Below are positions 1 through 11,296 of a stretch of DNA of 64,000 nt, piece after piece. The stretch is from Stomorhina lunata. Its lineage: Eukaryota; Arthropoda; Insecta; Diptera; Rhiniidae. The translations under genes were made by a program, and so were the position numbers. Location: NCBI GenBank assembly GCA_933228675.1, contig OW121741.1, positions 57,511,194 to 57,575,193 of the forward strand, in the 5' to 3' direction. Within the stretch, counting starts at the first letter, position 1, and each line of letters begins with the position of its first letter. Below the pieces are notes generated by a model that worked only from the letters and a program-made list of their open reading frames with translations, did not search any database and had not been told where the DNA came from.

Positions 1-181
1 AAGCTGACACTGCACCTCGTGTGTGGATCAGCTTACTCGAAAACATTCCACCTCAAATATCACGTCCGTTGAAGAAGACGCAAACTCGGCAGAATGCATT
101 CAAATATTTGTGGGAACTAAAAACGGACAAATAAACTACGATACGAGTGCAGTTTAGGAATTAACATTGGTTGCGTTAACT
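1..181 (-). repeat. Partial 3' LTR of the errantivirus-like element
   Basis: In element orientation the LTR begins AGTTAAC at 181, directly after the polypurine tract, and continues past the window start. Bases 1-100 match 9446-9540 with a few substitutions. The env stop codon (154-156) lies inside this LTR, as often happens in gypsy-group elements. Confidence 0.9.
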
Positions 182-1669
182 CCTCCTCCACCCAATTGAG
201 ATCCGTCCTCGGATCTCCTAAGACCATCAATAGCAGCCTGAATCATAAGATCCTGACATTTCTTTTTTCTTCTCTGCCGCAATTTTAGAATCAACCAGAA
301 AGTAACTATAATACCAATTATGACAAGAGTTGAGACAATCGGTCCCACGATAAGCTTGTCTTCGACTTGGGAAATGTACTTCAAGTTTTCAATGCCTATT
401 CTCCCAAGATACGGAAGGCTTAATATTTCTTGATGGCCAGTAATGTTTAAAATTGTGGCGGCTGCGGGGTTCGGTGTCATTTTCAGTTCAACTTTTAGGT
501 TTTTATAGATGGATCCGTTAACATAGATCTCGACATCAAACGTGAGAAGATAAGTTCCTGTAACTCGCTTTACTGAATTCTTGATATCTTTTATTACTGC
601 AGTATTGTCATTGATAACAATGATGCCGTCATCAACCACAACCAGAGGTTCCAGGTGACTAGGTCTTGTGCTGCAGTGGGCTACGCTTCCAGAGTGGAGT
701 TGCTGGGCACACGTAGGATGCAATAATTCCTTACAGAATGTTGATGTAAGGGTTGCACTACAGTTCCCGATAGCAATTATTTTGCTTCCACAGTCAGCTA
801 TATTGTTGTCCCTACCGAGGTGCAATATCATTTCATTATGCTGAACAGGAAGTACAATAACTTTCTTACATTCTAGCTTAATCTTAGGATACTTAATAAA
901 AAAAAACTAGATAACTTTCGTCCAATAGAACTTTTACATATAAGACCTATATTAAGTCAGTCACCGTTACATTTACAAAGCGTTTTATATTTATAATTTT
1001 GTTTACATCCTCTGAATCTAAAAGAGCTGGGTTAATTACCCCTATCTTTGCAAGGGTGACCGCTATCGTCAAGGTTTCAAGTTCAGAAATTATAATTCTA
1101 TTTCTCGCGAGCAGGGTTTCATATAAATGGCCAGTGTCAAGTTGTTTGATTTTATAATTTTTAATTATTACGTTAACTGTCTTCGTTAACTGATTTATTT
1201 GGGCTTGCGTCTTTGTGTTAATGCCAATTTGTCTGTTCTCTGATTCTATTAGTTCCTGCTGCTTTAATCTGACCTTTTCAAAGTCATCAAAATCCGGCGT
1301 AACAGCGACAACCTTTAAGGCAGTGCCTAAAATATTAATGCTTCTAGCATGCCTATGATGAATGTTAAATGAAGCCAAAATGGTCCTGATTCGAGTTATG
1401 TCTGAGTCCAAAATTTTAACCATGTGAGATAAAGGAAAATGGCTTGTCAGACGTTTAGTTTCGTCAGCAATTTCGGAGAACATCGTCAAGTTGGTTGTAT
1501 GCTGTAGATAGTCGAAGTCTTGCCATATGAACACGTTCCCGTCCACAATGGGAATGTAGTTTGAATTAGAATAATCCATTAATTTTGGCGACACCGTCCC
1601 AAGTGAGAGCAGAACAAGAAAAACCCCATAGGAAAGTAGTAAAAGAAAAACTTCAACAAAGGTAACTAA
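154..1669 (-). pseudogene. env: env (errantivirus envelope glycoprotein), frameshifted
   Basis: Remnant of the envelope gene, which in this family gives a type I membrane fusion protein. The upstream open frame (1594 to 947, plus about 20 codons before it) starts with a hydrophobic leucine-rich signal-peptide-like stretch and has no ATG of its own, as expected for a spliced env. It contains the basic cleavage-like motif RHARS followed by a hydrophobic fusion-peptide-like segment. The downstream frame (831 to 154) is cysteine-containing and ends with one membrane span (LIVGPIVSTLVIIG...) and a basic cytoplasmic tail. The two halves are in different frames, separated by about 115 bp with stops, so no full protein can be made from this copy. 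Confidence 0.88.
182..193 (-). other. Polypurine tract of the errantivirus-like element
   Basis: On the minus strand the tract reads GGGTGGAGGAGG and abuts the LTR start AGTTAAC. This is the expected position of the plus-strand primer for reverse transcription. Confidence 0.8.
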
Positions 1670-1700
1670 CTATAAGTAAGAAAAAATAAATAATAATGTA
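1670..1700 (-). promoter_or_regulatory. Probable env mRNA splice acceptor
   Basis: On the minus strand a T-rich tract leads into TTTTTTCTTACTTATAG just before the env signal-peptide frame, which has no initiator ATG. Gypsy-group env is translated from a spliced RNA, so this is a plausible 3' splice site. The donor was not located. Confidence 0.5.
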
Positions 1701-1726
1701 TTCCCAAGAAACGAGGAGTTACTATC

Positions 1727-3190
1727 TTAGGTTGTCCTTGTGGACCACCCTCCCCTTAATAAGAACTGTGGTTCTATTCTTTCCTCCGTATACAAAGGCG
1801 TTAACTTGTTCCCCAGTCTCTTATTGTTTTTAACGAGCACACGATCGCCCACGTCAAATGTTCTATTTTGTCGGGAGGAATTATGCCTGTCTAGTTGGTC
1901 TCGTTGAGCCTTCAAAATTCTATCCTTTACTTCTTTTCTAATTTCAGTCGTCGAACTATGGATAATGCCTATAGGCTTTCTGTTGGTCGTCGAATGAATT
2001 GTTCTATTGTACCTAACGGTAGCTAACATTATGAGCTCAACCGTACTGTCAATGTTCGTCTCAAGTTTTAAACACCTAGCAATCTCTGTGAGAGTGCTAT
2101 GAAATCGTTCTACCTGACCATTCGAAGTGCTGTGGAGTGGAGGCGCGTTTGCTACTTCGACACAAAATTGGTTTCTTAACATAGAAGTAATGGTTTCGGA
2201 TTTAAGCGACGGCTCATTGTGACAGTATATGCTCTTTGTATCTGGGAAAATGTTCATTAATTGAATGATTGGCATTTTTAAATCAATGATTGTACGAGGT
2301 GGTATGGGCTGAACCACAGCGAATTTGGAAAATTTGTCCATGCAAGTGAGGAAGTATTTTTTATCTGTGGAGAATATGTCGATATGCAGCATTTCCCCTG
2401 CATAAGACGGTATTGGGGTTTCGCCAATCTCCTGTACAAGCGGATGCCTATCATATTTGGCCCTTGTGCAAATTCTGCTGTTTGTCACAACTTCTTTTGC
2501 CAATCTGGTCATCCCTGGGAAATAATAATCGTCGAGAATCTGTTTTACGTTCTCTTGAGCTGCCCTATGAGCACGATTATGTTCCGTATTAACTATCTCC
2601 ATTTGTTCATTCTTATCAAAGATATCTAACACTATTTTTCTACAGTACCAAAATTTAGTTGCTGGAAAGGACCTAACTAATTCATGCTGAATAGAAGCCA
2701 GTATTTGCAAATCGCAGTGTATTGCGTTAACTACCCCTGGGTTCACTGCCAGTTTTACTTCGTCGATAAGCGTACCTCTATCTGTAAATTCAATCATGTG
2801 ACGGGTTTTTTCGGTAAAGAGTATGAAATTTCGTTTATGCGCGAAACTTGCCTCTTCTAAGATTATTTGATTTCGGAAGCAGTTGAGTGGCTTGTCTGTT
2901 GTTTCGATTGTGTATGTAAAAGACACCTCACTATGAACCGTAGCTATATCCGAAGAAACCTCTTCTTCTAAGACGTGAATATTTTGCCGTGATAATGCGT
3001 CGGCGACATAGTTTTCTTTACCGGGTTTGTGAAAAATTTTAGCATTGTGTTCATCAATAAAATATTTCCATCGTTTTATCTTAGCGTTAGGGTTTCTGTC
3101 TGAAACCGCAAACGTAAGAGGTTGGTGATCTGTGTAAATATTCAGATCTTTTACCCCATAGAGGTAGTTTCTTAGCTTCTGTAGAGCCCA
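1727..3190 (-). pseudogene. pol: pol: RNase H tail and integrase
   Basis: Open frame for the end of RNase H (DALSR-type connection near 3010) and integrase. The N-terminal zinc region keeps both histidines (EHNRAH) but has Ser-Arg-Ile-Cys where a CxxC pair is usual, so one zinc ligand appears lost. In the catalytic core the first Asp is in HIDIF and the Glu in GQVERFH. The second acidic position reads CHNEPS, with His where the family has Asp. The C-terminal region (FDVGDRVLVKNN) is followed by a frameshift near 1790, giving an abnormal tail. Integrase should act in nuclear insertion of the DNA copy; this copy looks catalytically dead. The zinc and DDE assignments are by motif comparison. Confidence 0.88.
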
Positions 3191-4402
3191 TACTATAGCT
3201 AGCCCTATATTTCAAAGTTCTGGAGATCATAGTGATTGGTCGACCACCTTGTGATAGGACTGCCCCTAAACCCAACGAGGAAGCATCCGTCGTTAGATCG
3301 AATGGCTTTTTAAAATCTGGGTAGAGCAACGTGACTTCCTCTGAAGAGAATATTACCTTTAACTTTTGAAACGCCTGAACCTGGGTCTCATTGAAATTAA
3401 TTTTAATCTTTTTCGACTGGTGAGCACTCACCTTGCCGTTTTCGCCTTTCAGAATATCGGTCAGTGGCTTTGCTATCGAAGCAAAATCCTTAATGAAACA
3501 TCTGTAGTAACTCGCGAGTCCTAAAAAAGATCTGACATTGAACAGAGTGGTAGGCTGTTCGTAGTCACGAATCGCTCTTACTTTATCAGGGCTTGTTTTA
3601 ATACCATTTCTGGATACAACGATGCCCAGATATTCAACACTTTCCTTAAAAAAGTGTGACTTCTCACGCGAGACTCTCATGTTTGCTTTATGCAGTTCCC
3701 TTAAAACCCATGCAATGTGGTCAACATGGTCGCTTTCGTTTTCTGAAAAGATTATTACATCGTCCACATAAACGTAACATGTTTTGCCTATCTGCTCCCT
3801 AAGCACGTCATCAATGGCTCTCTGAAAGATGCTAGGAGCATTCTTCAGACCGAAAGGAAGCCTGCAACGTCTGGTATAGGGTACCTGTCATCAATGGTTT
3901 TCTGATTCAGTTTCCTGAAGTCTATAACGAGCCGTTTATTGATGTTTCCATGTTCGTCCTTGCCCTTCTTGTCAACAACCCAGATAGGATTGTTGTAAGG
4001 GGACCTAGAAGGCCTAATTACACCATTCTTTAACAAATTCCGTGTTTCACTGTTGACGAAGTCGGCTACACCCATTGGGTAGAGGTAAAGCTTTGAGTAA
4101 ACTGGGTCGTCATTATCTGTGCGGATAGTGGCGACGATATTCGTATTGAAGGGTAATGATTCATTAGGGCTTGCAAAAACTCCTAATAAGTTTTTCATCA
4201 TATTCTGAAATTTCTCTGTAACTGATTGGGGTACTACGATATCTTCTATTTGCGTGAAATTCACATTTGCACACCTTAAAAATTGTATTTTTTCCGATCC
4301 GTTTTGAGTTTGGATTTCTTTCTTTTGAAAATCTAATTTTGCGCTTAATTTCGTTAGCAAATCAAGGCCAATTATACCATCGAATGTAGAAATCGATGGC
4401 AA
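3160..4402 (-). pseudogene. pol: pol: protease C-terminus, reverse transcriptase and RNase H, internally deleted
   Basis: The frame 4402-3845 holds the end of protease (GIIGLDLL) and RT fingers (RLVIDFRKLN, DRYPIPD). It then jumps, with a frame change near 3860, to the part of RT starting CRLPFGLKNAP. The segment between, including the first catalytic Asp region, is missing (roughly 50-60 codons, estimated from family layout). The frame 3806-3087 has the active-site YVDDVIIF, the thumb, and the RNase H start (DLTTDASSLGLGAVLSQ). A second short deletion near 3200 removes the RNase H segment that normally carries its catalytic Glu and shifts frame into the integrase frame. RT here cannot be functional. 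Confidence 0.88.
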
Positions 4403-4409
4403 AATAAAA

Positions 4410-6954
4410 CAAGTAAGAGTGGTATATTCGGCTTTGCCGAATCTTGGATACCCTTCACCAATGGTGTTGCAAAAGTACTTAATGTAATTCCTAGCAATAT
4501 TTGGTTATTATGAGTATTATGTGCAAAGAGTCTTTAAAATTAAGAGTCGGAAAACGAAAAGCTTTTCGGTGGCGTCATCATCTAGAATAGTTATGCACCC
4601 AAAGGTTAGGTTGGGCAGGTGGCTGATGTCTAGGGAAGCTTCACTTGGGTTCTAAAGTGGTCCCTTTGTGAAAGATAATGATTACTAGACTACAAGTAGA
4701 AAATTCATATTTAAGCCAGCCAGTAGCTTCGAAATAAAATAGACACATATTTTACGAACATTTAATAAAGTTCGATAGACCAGATAAACCATGCAGAAAA
4801 GATGCTTCAAAATGTAGATGCCCTTACATTTGCAATAGCACATCGATTTGATGAAGTTTAAGTATTCTGGCATGCAACCCAAAAACACAGTGCCCAGTGA
4901 GGGTTGTGCACTTTAATTCGTACGAATTATCCAACTAGTAAAAGTTCTTGATTAGTTATGTAAAACTCTGAAGTTAGCGGACTGATTTAGGTCAAAGCTT
5001 TAACAATGATAAGCCTTAAAATTATAGGGTATACACTCTTAGTTTTAGATACATACGTGAAACATATAGCTTTTGAATGGATGGATATCAGCTTTGTCGG
5101 AAAAGTTATTAAAGATTTACTTATTAATCTGAAGTTAGTTAATTAATTAAAATGAACACTTCATCAATAATATTTGGGATGTATTGTTCTTTCGATCTGT
5201 CCGATGGATGTTTGGAAAGTTTTGTTCTAGTTCCTTGTGCAATTTTAATTTGATTTAATTTATCAGCATTAAATCGATTCCCGGTCGGGGTTATATGGGA
5301 GATTTCACTAAATGTGAATAGAGCTCGCCCATTTTCAATATCGAATTTTTCAAGAGATCAGAAATACTTTTGTCATATGTTGTCCCTCTAGAAAGTTTAA
5401 GTATAGCCCTGAATATCAATATTGTACAACGTCTTTATACTAAATGTCATCATCGTATCTTAGGCGAAGTTATACTGGATCAATTATCAAAAGTGAACGG
5501 ATTTCTCCCAATTGCAATTAAAAAATTTAAATTTTCGTTGATATGTAAGATACTTACATACATATGTAGGTTTTGAACGGATATCATGTACTTAGCTGCA
5601 TTTTTGTACTTCCTAGGAAGATTACCTATAATTTGATATATAAAACATTCTCAAATAATATAATAATGTTCAAAAGTCAGACACAAAATTAAGATTAATG
5701 CAGAGTGTCTGTCTGCTAAAATCAGATTTGTGGAGCTCCTGGATTTTACACAAAATTTTAGGATATTGTCCCACCCTGAATTTTATCATTGTCGATCAAA
5801 ACACCATCGCTTAAATGCTAAATTATATCTACCACAAATTATCGAATGCACCATCCTGCGAAGGACACTATTAAATTTCATCAAAATAAACACCTGAGAT
5901 ATCGACAAAACAGGAGCTCCAAAACTTGACTACAACAGAAAAAATTACAGACAGGTAGACGGACGGACAAAAAAACAGACGGACGGACGGACAAACAAAC
6001 AGACGGATGGACAGACAGACAAACAGACGGACGGACGGAGGTCGCGAAATCGATTCTCCTGCCAATTCTGAGTTGATCGGTACAATTTGAATGGTATTCG
6101 TAATCAGATTTGTGGAGTATAGATTTTAGAAATTCCTCACACAAAGAACGATGTCAAATTTCATCACAATCGGTCCATAAACACCTGAGATATCGCTGAA
6201 ACAATACTTACAAAATGTAAACAAAATTTCTTAGACACGTACTTTGGGCAATTTGCTGTACATCAAATGTAGTGTTATGGCGATACCTCAATTGTTTATG
6301 GACCGCTTTTGATAAAATTTAATAAGGGAATTTCATAAAATCTGATATAAAATTTATGTAGGTCCGTGCTAAAGGAGGATGGTTTTTCCTATTTCTGCAT
6401 TTCATTTTTTCAACAAACATTCTCTAATGCGAACTTTGGGCAATTTGCGATACATCAAATTCAGTATTTTGGCGATATCTCAGTTGTTTATGGACCGATT
6501 TTGATAAACAGAGTGCTTTGGGAAACTATTTCCTACAATCTAATATTAACATTTTATCACATGTACACCAGGAGTATCTTTTTTCTCTTGTTATTTAAAA
6601 GTGTGTTTCAATCAAAAATTTTAAAATTTTCGTCTAATTTTTGATATTTTTGCGATAATTTCGATGTTTATAAACCGATTTTAATGAAATTTAATAGCGT
6701 TCATTGCGGAGAATTTCCTAAAATCTGATATATAATTTATGTAAGTCCATCCTCCAGGGGCTTCAGAAAATTGATTTCAACAGACAGACAGACGGACAGA
6801 CGGACGGACAGACAGGCGGACATCGTTTAATCGATTCTCCTCCCGATTCTGAGTCGATCGGTATAATTTTTATGGGGTCTACGATCACTAATAAAAAAAT
6901 TACAAACGGAATCACAAACTTATAATACCCTTTCACCTATTGGTGAAGGGTATA
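4410..6954 (-). mobile_element. HINE/INE-1-like non-autonomous Helentron, copy A
   Basis: Inserted in the protease of the errantivirus-like element. On the minus strand it starts TATACCCTTCACCAATAGG, which folds on itself. It has (GTCY)n tracts (minus-strand GTCTGTCCGTCC) at about 6780-6825 and 5950-6035, and ends with a hairpin ATTCGGC...GCCGAAT followed by CTTACTTG. The flanks are runs of T, consistent with the T|T insertion reported for Helentrons/INEs. There is no coding capacity; open frames through the GTCY tract are low complexity. The same element recurs at 50101-54730. Its site at about 5030 preserves the empty state of the LTR-element insertion seen in that copy. Confidence 0.85.
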
Positions 6955-7182
6955 AAAAGTACTATTTGTATTAAATATATTAACGATACATTTTTTATCA
7001 ATGGTGTTGAAACCATGGATGGATTTAACTAAAAAAGGGTTCTCAACTGGCACCACATTTATTAATTCTCGTAAGGGTTTAATGTAGTTCTTCGAAGCTC
7101 CCGTGTCTATCAGAAGTCTAATAGTTCTCCCTGTAACTACCCTCTCTATGAATGGTAGCAGGGAGTTTTGTCTAAAAAATTT
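6955..7182 (-). pseudogene. pol: pol: N-terminal part of aspartic protease
   Basis: In the frame -1 to gag the minus strand encodes an LLIDTGASKNYIK motif, the catalytic Asp of a retroviral-type aspartic protease, near 7095. The frame runs out at 6955, where HINE copy A is inserted. The rest of the protease resumes at 4409 on the other side. The protease is therefore split by about 2.5 kb. The frame is open from the gag overlap. Confidence 0.85.
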
Positions 7183-8396
7183 ATCTGATCAAATTCACTT
7201 TCGTCTCCGATTTCCGATGCGGCTAAATTTGCCTGTTGCTCATAGTGTTCTTGTTCTGCAGTTTGCTGAGAAATGTGATTAACTCTCTGCTGCTTCGGTC
7301 CTGTAAGCATACCCGAACCTTCATTCTGACGCTTCGGTGCCCGATCAGGAGCTTGATTGCTATAATAACCTTGCGTAGGTTCTCTGTACTGCCAAGATGC
7401 CTGATTCCTATAGTTTTGAGAAGAACGGAAACCATTATTTCCTGATTGGAATCTTGTGGACTGCTGAAAGCGAGACGAATTATCTACTTCCATTGGTACG
7501 ACTTGTTGTTCTTCTTGAGAGGCCCTATTGCTAAAACCTTGTCGTTTGAAAAAATGAGGGTTCCTACTTGTATTGTCCATTCTATTTTGCGGTTTAAATT
7601 CACCTTTTTGTTTTCCCTTTTCTTCCAAACATCTAGCATAGTTGCTGTCAAATAAATATCGTTCATGGTTAGCCTCAACCTCCTGAGCTAATGCCAGAGC
7701 CGAGGGTAAATCCTTCGGCTGAGCCGAATAAAGCACATTACTCAATCCCTTTGTTGTTCCCGATATGAACAACCGAAGTGCGTCCAATCTATATTTCTCA
7801 TTAATTGTCTTCGCGATGGCCCTATCATATGTCATAATAGTCTTATTTGTTAACAGCGTCAGTTTCCTCTCAATCTCATCGTAAAATTCCAGTAGTGTCA
7901 TGTTCCCCTGACGAAGGACTGAGAGTTCCTGTTCGATCAAATAAATTGGTCGTTTATCAGCATAAGTGAAGTCCAAGCGAGCAATAATTGTCTTAAAATT
8001 TAAGACTGTATTGAAAGAGGAAAGCACCATGTCGGCTGACCCTTTTATTTTGTTCCGGATGATGGCCACGGCCTGATAGTGCTTGGAACTACCATTGTAG
8101 CTCTCAAAAGGACTTTAGGCAGTATACGCAGCCTGACGCCAGGAAACATAAGTTTCCGGCTTGCCATCAAAATTTGGCAACGATTTTACAACGTCAAGTG
8201 ACTCGTCACATTGACGACCCTGTTCTATTTTTACGTCTTCGTACGTTTCGATCTCGGGGGTCTGAATAACGTACTCTTCAAATTTTTTCTTAAGGCTTTC
8301 TATTTCCCTGTCAAAGGTTACTTTTTGTGATTTTAGAGCCGTGGAGATTGCTACCTCTACTATCGCTCTTAGCTGTTCTGGTGTCGCTGTCGCCAT
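7146..8396 (-). pseudogene. gag: gag, with one in-frame stop
   Basis: Gypsy-type Gag, which forms the particle and binds RNA. Translation starts at an ATG at 8396 (MATATPEQ). A TAA at 8115-8117 interrupts it after 93 codons. The same frame continues without shift through 8069 to the stop at 7146, for about 416 codons including the stop, near the usual length of gypsy-group Gag. The C-terminal third is rich in Gln, Asn and Arg (for example YRNQASWQYREP) and has no CCHC knuckle, as in gypsy itself. The 3' end overlaps pol in the -1 frame. Confidence 0.85.
7176..7182 (-). promoter_or_regulatory. Probable -1 ribosomal frameshift site between gag and pol
   Basis: On the minus strand the heptamer A AAT TTT lies in the gag frame, nine codons before the gag stop at 7146. 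Slipping back one base enters the open pol frame that leads into the DTGA protease motif. The heptamer fits the X XXY YYZ rule. A downstream RNA structure was not assessed. Confidence 0.6.
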
Positions 8397-9252
8397 TATT
8401 GTGTTTATTTTAACTACTTGTCAGAAAAAGGACAGATGTCAGTTTCACCCGTGAAAAGATTTACAATCTCTAATTCGTTTTATACTTTAATTTGATATTA
8501 ATTTATTTGTTAAAAAAAACACAAAAATCTAATTTCGGCAAGGTTAAAAAAATAATTTGCGGTAATATTTACAATTTACACAATTTACTTTTAATTTGCT
8601 TAAAACTACTCACGAGTACAGCATATCCGTTCCAATGTTCCACGACGCTGCCCAGGCTGTTTCGAAGCTCTGGTGACCTTTTTTTTGATGATTAAGTTTT
8701 ATCCTTCTTTCCACTTTAGGAGGAGGAGGGCCATACATTTATTTTATATATTTTTTTAGTTTTATTTTTTATCGTTTTTCACGATATTATATGAGCCTTT
8801 CAACAGTACTCAAATAAGTACTGTTGAAAGCCTCTTTTCTTTTTTTGTTATTGTTGTAAATTCTTTATTTGCTTTTCAGTTTATACTTATTTCATTTATG
8901 TATTTATTCCTTAATGATTTTTTAGTGCTAATTTAAGTTTTTAATTGTTTTTTCCTCTTTTTTTTGAAAAAGCTTTATATGTTTTTGAATTTTTCAAATG
9001 CTTAGATGAATGTTTAATATTAGCAAAACTTTATAATTTTTCATAATTTCACAAGATTTTGACACTTTGCTTAATATTTTTTATTATAATAATATTTATT
9101 GTTTTGTTCCACTTCACTATCGCGTGTGCAAGTTTTCTTGTGTTGTATAATTTTATTTATACAATAAGGTTTATGAGGTTTTATAACAATTTAAATTTGT
9201 TAATTTTACATTTAAATAATAGTGATTTTAAATTATTAATTTCTTCTTTTTT
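8397..9252 (-). other. Non-coding 5' leader of the errantivirus-like element
   Basis: About 850 bp of very AT-rich sequence lies between the primer site and the gag start. Open frames here are short and low complexity. The one structural signal is the perfect hairpin at 8797-8830. Confidence 0.7.
8797..8830. repeat. Perfect 14-bp hairpin in the retroelement leader
   Basis: CTTTCAACAGTACT, a six-base loop, then the exact reverse complement AGTACTGTTGAAAG. It stands out in AT-rich sequence. A packaging, dimerisation or protein-binding role is only a guess. Confidence 0.75.
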
Positions 9253-9265
9253 ACGTTGGGCGCCA
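9253..9265 (-). other. Primer-binding site (tRNA-Lys type)
   Basis: On the minus strand it reads TGGCGCCCAACGT immediately after the LTR end (...AACTAAT). The TGGCGCCCAAC start is the complement expected for a tRNA-Lys 3' end, the primer class used by gypsy. Confidence 0.8.
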
Positions 9266-9540
9266 ATTAGTTATTTAGTTAATAAAACAATAAATTAATT
9301 ATTTTATTTTACTTTACTTTATTTTATTTAATTATTTTTATTTTATGATCAGAGTCTTATGCTCTGATCTTCTTGAGTCTTCTTAAAAAACTAAACTTAC
9401 AATTCTAACTTAAACATAGGCTACTTTATGACTACTGCATTAAAAGCTGACACTGCACCTCGTGTGTGGATCAGCTTACTCGAAAACATTCCACCTCAAA
9501 TAACACGTCCGTTGAAGAAGACGCAGACTCGGCAGAATGC
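9266..9540 (-). repeat. 5' LTR, truncated at its U3 end
   Basis: It lies from the primer site to 9540. Positions 9446-9540 match 1-100. The U3 part present at 101-181 in the other LTR is missing here. After GCAGAATGCAT the sequence turns into the CATA repeat, and the lost U3 is not found beyond it. Confidence 0.85.
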
Positions 9541-10340
9541 ATACATACATACATACATACATACATACATACATACATACATACATACATACATACATAC
9601 ATACACACATACATACATACATACATAAATGCATACATACATACATACGTACATACATACATACATACATACATACATACATACATACATACATACATAC
9701 ATACATACATACATACATACATACATACATACATACATACTTACATACATACATATATACATACATACACACATACATACATACACACATACATACATAC
9801 ATACATACATACATACATACATACATACATACATACATACATACATACATACATACATACATACATACATACATACATACATACATACATACATACATAC
9901 ACACATACATACATACATACGTACGTACATACATACATACATACATACATACACACATACATACATACATACATACATACATACATACATACATACATAC
10001 ATACATACAAACATACATACATACATACATACATACATACATACATACATACATACATACAAACATACAAACATACATACATACATACATACATACATAC
10101 ATACATACATACATACATACATACATACATACATACATACATACATACATACATACATACATACATACATACATACATACATACATACATACATACATAC
10201 ATACATACATACATACATACATACATACATACATACATACATACATACATACATACATACATACATACATACATACATACATACATACATACATACATAC
10301 ATACATACATACATACACACATACAAACGTACTTACATAT
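9541..10340. repeat. (CATA)n microsatellite, about 800 bp
   Basis: Around 200 tetranucleotide repeats of ATAC/CATA with scattered substitutions (CACA, CGTA, CAAA). The period divides into no stop codon in several frames, so long Tyr-Ile-His-Thr and Met-Tyr-Val-Cys frames appear on both strands. They are artefacts. The array starts inside an LTR. Confidence 0.97.
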
Positions 10341-10532
10341 GAGTTCAAGGGAATTTTAAAACTTATTTGGCTATACGACATTCAGCTGTGGGTAAGTTGA
10401 CCATATTTTTTTAACCAAAGTATAGAACAAAAATAGATTTGTTATAAATAATAAAATCATTTGGAATATTTTTATTTTTTATTTTAAAAATAAACAAAAC
10501 AAATAATTCAAAGAGTAAGAATATATCGGCCA
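10341..10532. other. AT-rich sequence without recognisable feature
   Basis: This lies between the microsatellite and the proposed left end of the Harbinger element. No gene or repeat boundary was identified. Confidence 0.6.
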
Positions 10533-11296
10533 TGTTCTGACAATCGCATTTCACATGAAATTTTCGAGGTGATTTGAAATCGCAAATTAGGTGTTCCGAA
10601 ATTCACAATCACAAGAAAATTGGCGAACACAAATCACAAGCGTATACGTAAGTGAACTGTTCGTTTTTGCTCGAACCGAATAATAGTTTAATAATAAAAT
10701 GATGCACAGACAAAGTAAAATATGTTTTATTTGATTTTCAACACAAATAATAATTATTTTCAAAGAATTCATACTAAAATTATTAAATTTAATATGCTGT
10801 ATACATTTTTTGTTTAATTGTTTTCTTAAGTACTGGCGATTTCAAAAAACATCTGCTGGAATTGATCTTCGAAAATAGTGATATTGAATAAAAAACTCGG
10901 TAACCGGTTATTTGTTATTTTATATTTCACAACTGTGTTTAGAACTTAAAAAAATATTCAAATTACTATTAAAACTTGATGAATTGGCATGATAGCATAG
11001 AAAAAAACAATTTCTGATTAATCTACGTAAGTGTTTACTTACGTATGAAGATAAAAATCAATCTTTTTTCATTTGGCACCGATTACTATTGATATGATTA
11101 ATCGATTACCCTATGTTTTATGAATGTTGCATCTCTATCTCTTTACTTACATGAATGTGTGTGCGTTCCATTTTGCCGCAAAAAAAATTTTCTTCAAAAA
11201 TACACTAAATAAATTATTAAATATAAGTATGTGCAATTAAATTCACAAAATATGTTTTTCACACAGTATTTTCCTAATTTATGTTTTTGTCTACAG

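Larger units (their letters stand above)
1..9540 (-). mobile_element. Errantivirus-like (gypsy-group) LTR retrotransposon with env, decayed
   Basis: Endogenous Ty3/gypsy element read right to left. In element order it has a 5' LTR (9266-9540), a tRNA-Lys-type primer site, a leader, gag, pol (protease, RT, RNase H, integrase), env, a polypurine tract and a 3' LTR (1-181, cut by the window edge). Positions 1-100 and 9446-9540 are near-identical copies of the same LTR segment. The copy is inactive: gag has an in-frame stop, protease is split by a HINE (4410-6954), RT and RNase H carry deletions, an integrase catalytic position is changed, and env is frameshifted. The 5' LTR is cut short by a microsatellite. 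Gag, pol and env with an LTR starting AGTTAAC identify the gypsy/errantivirus group of insects. The exact family cannot be named from sequence alone. Confidence 0.93.

Noticed and set aside
154..1669. Exogenous virus insertion because of env
   Set aside because: LTRs, gypsy-type pol and the fly context fit an endogenous errantivirus. All genes are damaged.
2384..2629. Plus-strand 81-codon frame
   Set aside because: Antisense shadow of the integrase frame.
4410..4445. Hairpin plus T run as a transcription terminator
   Set aside because: The same hairpin lies at every HINE 3' end. It is the element terminus.
5871..6144. Frames with repeated Val-Cys-Leu-Ser / Arg-Pro-Ser peptides (also at 50119, 50993, 51172, 52050 and 13675)
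   Set aside because: Translations of the (GTCY)n cores of HINEs. Recurrent in every copy, with no start or codon signal.
9466..10400. Several 200-300 codon frames on both strands (Tyr-Ile-His-Thr and Met-Tyr-Val-Cys repeats)
   Set aside because: Pure products of the CATA microsatellite, whose four-base period lacks stops in most frames. Not genes.
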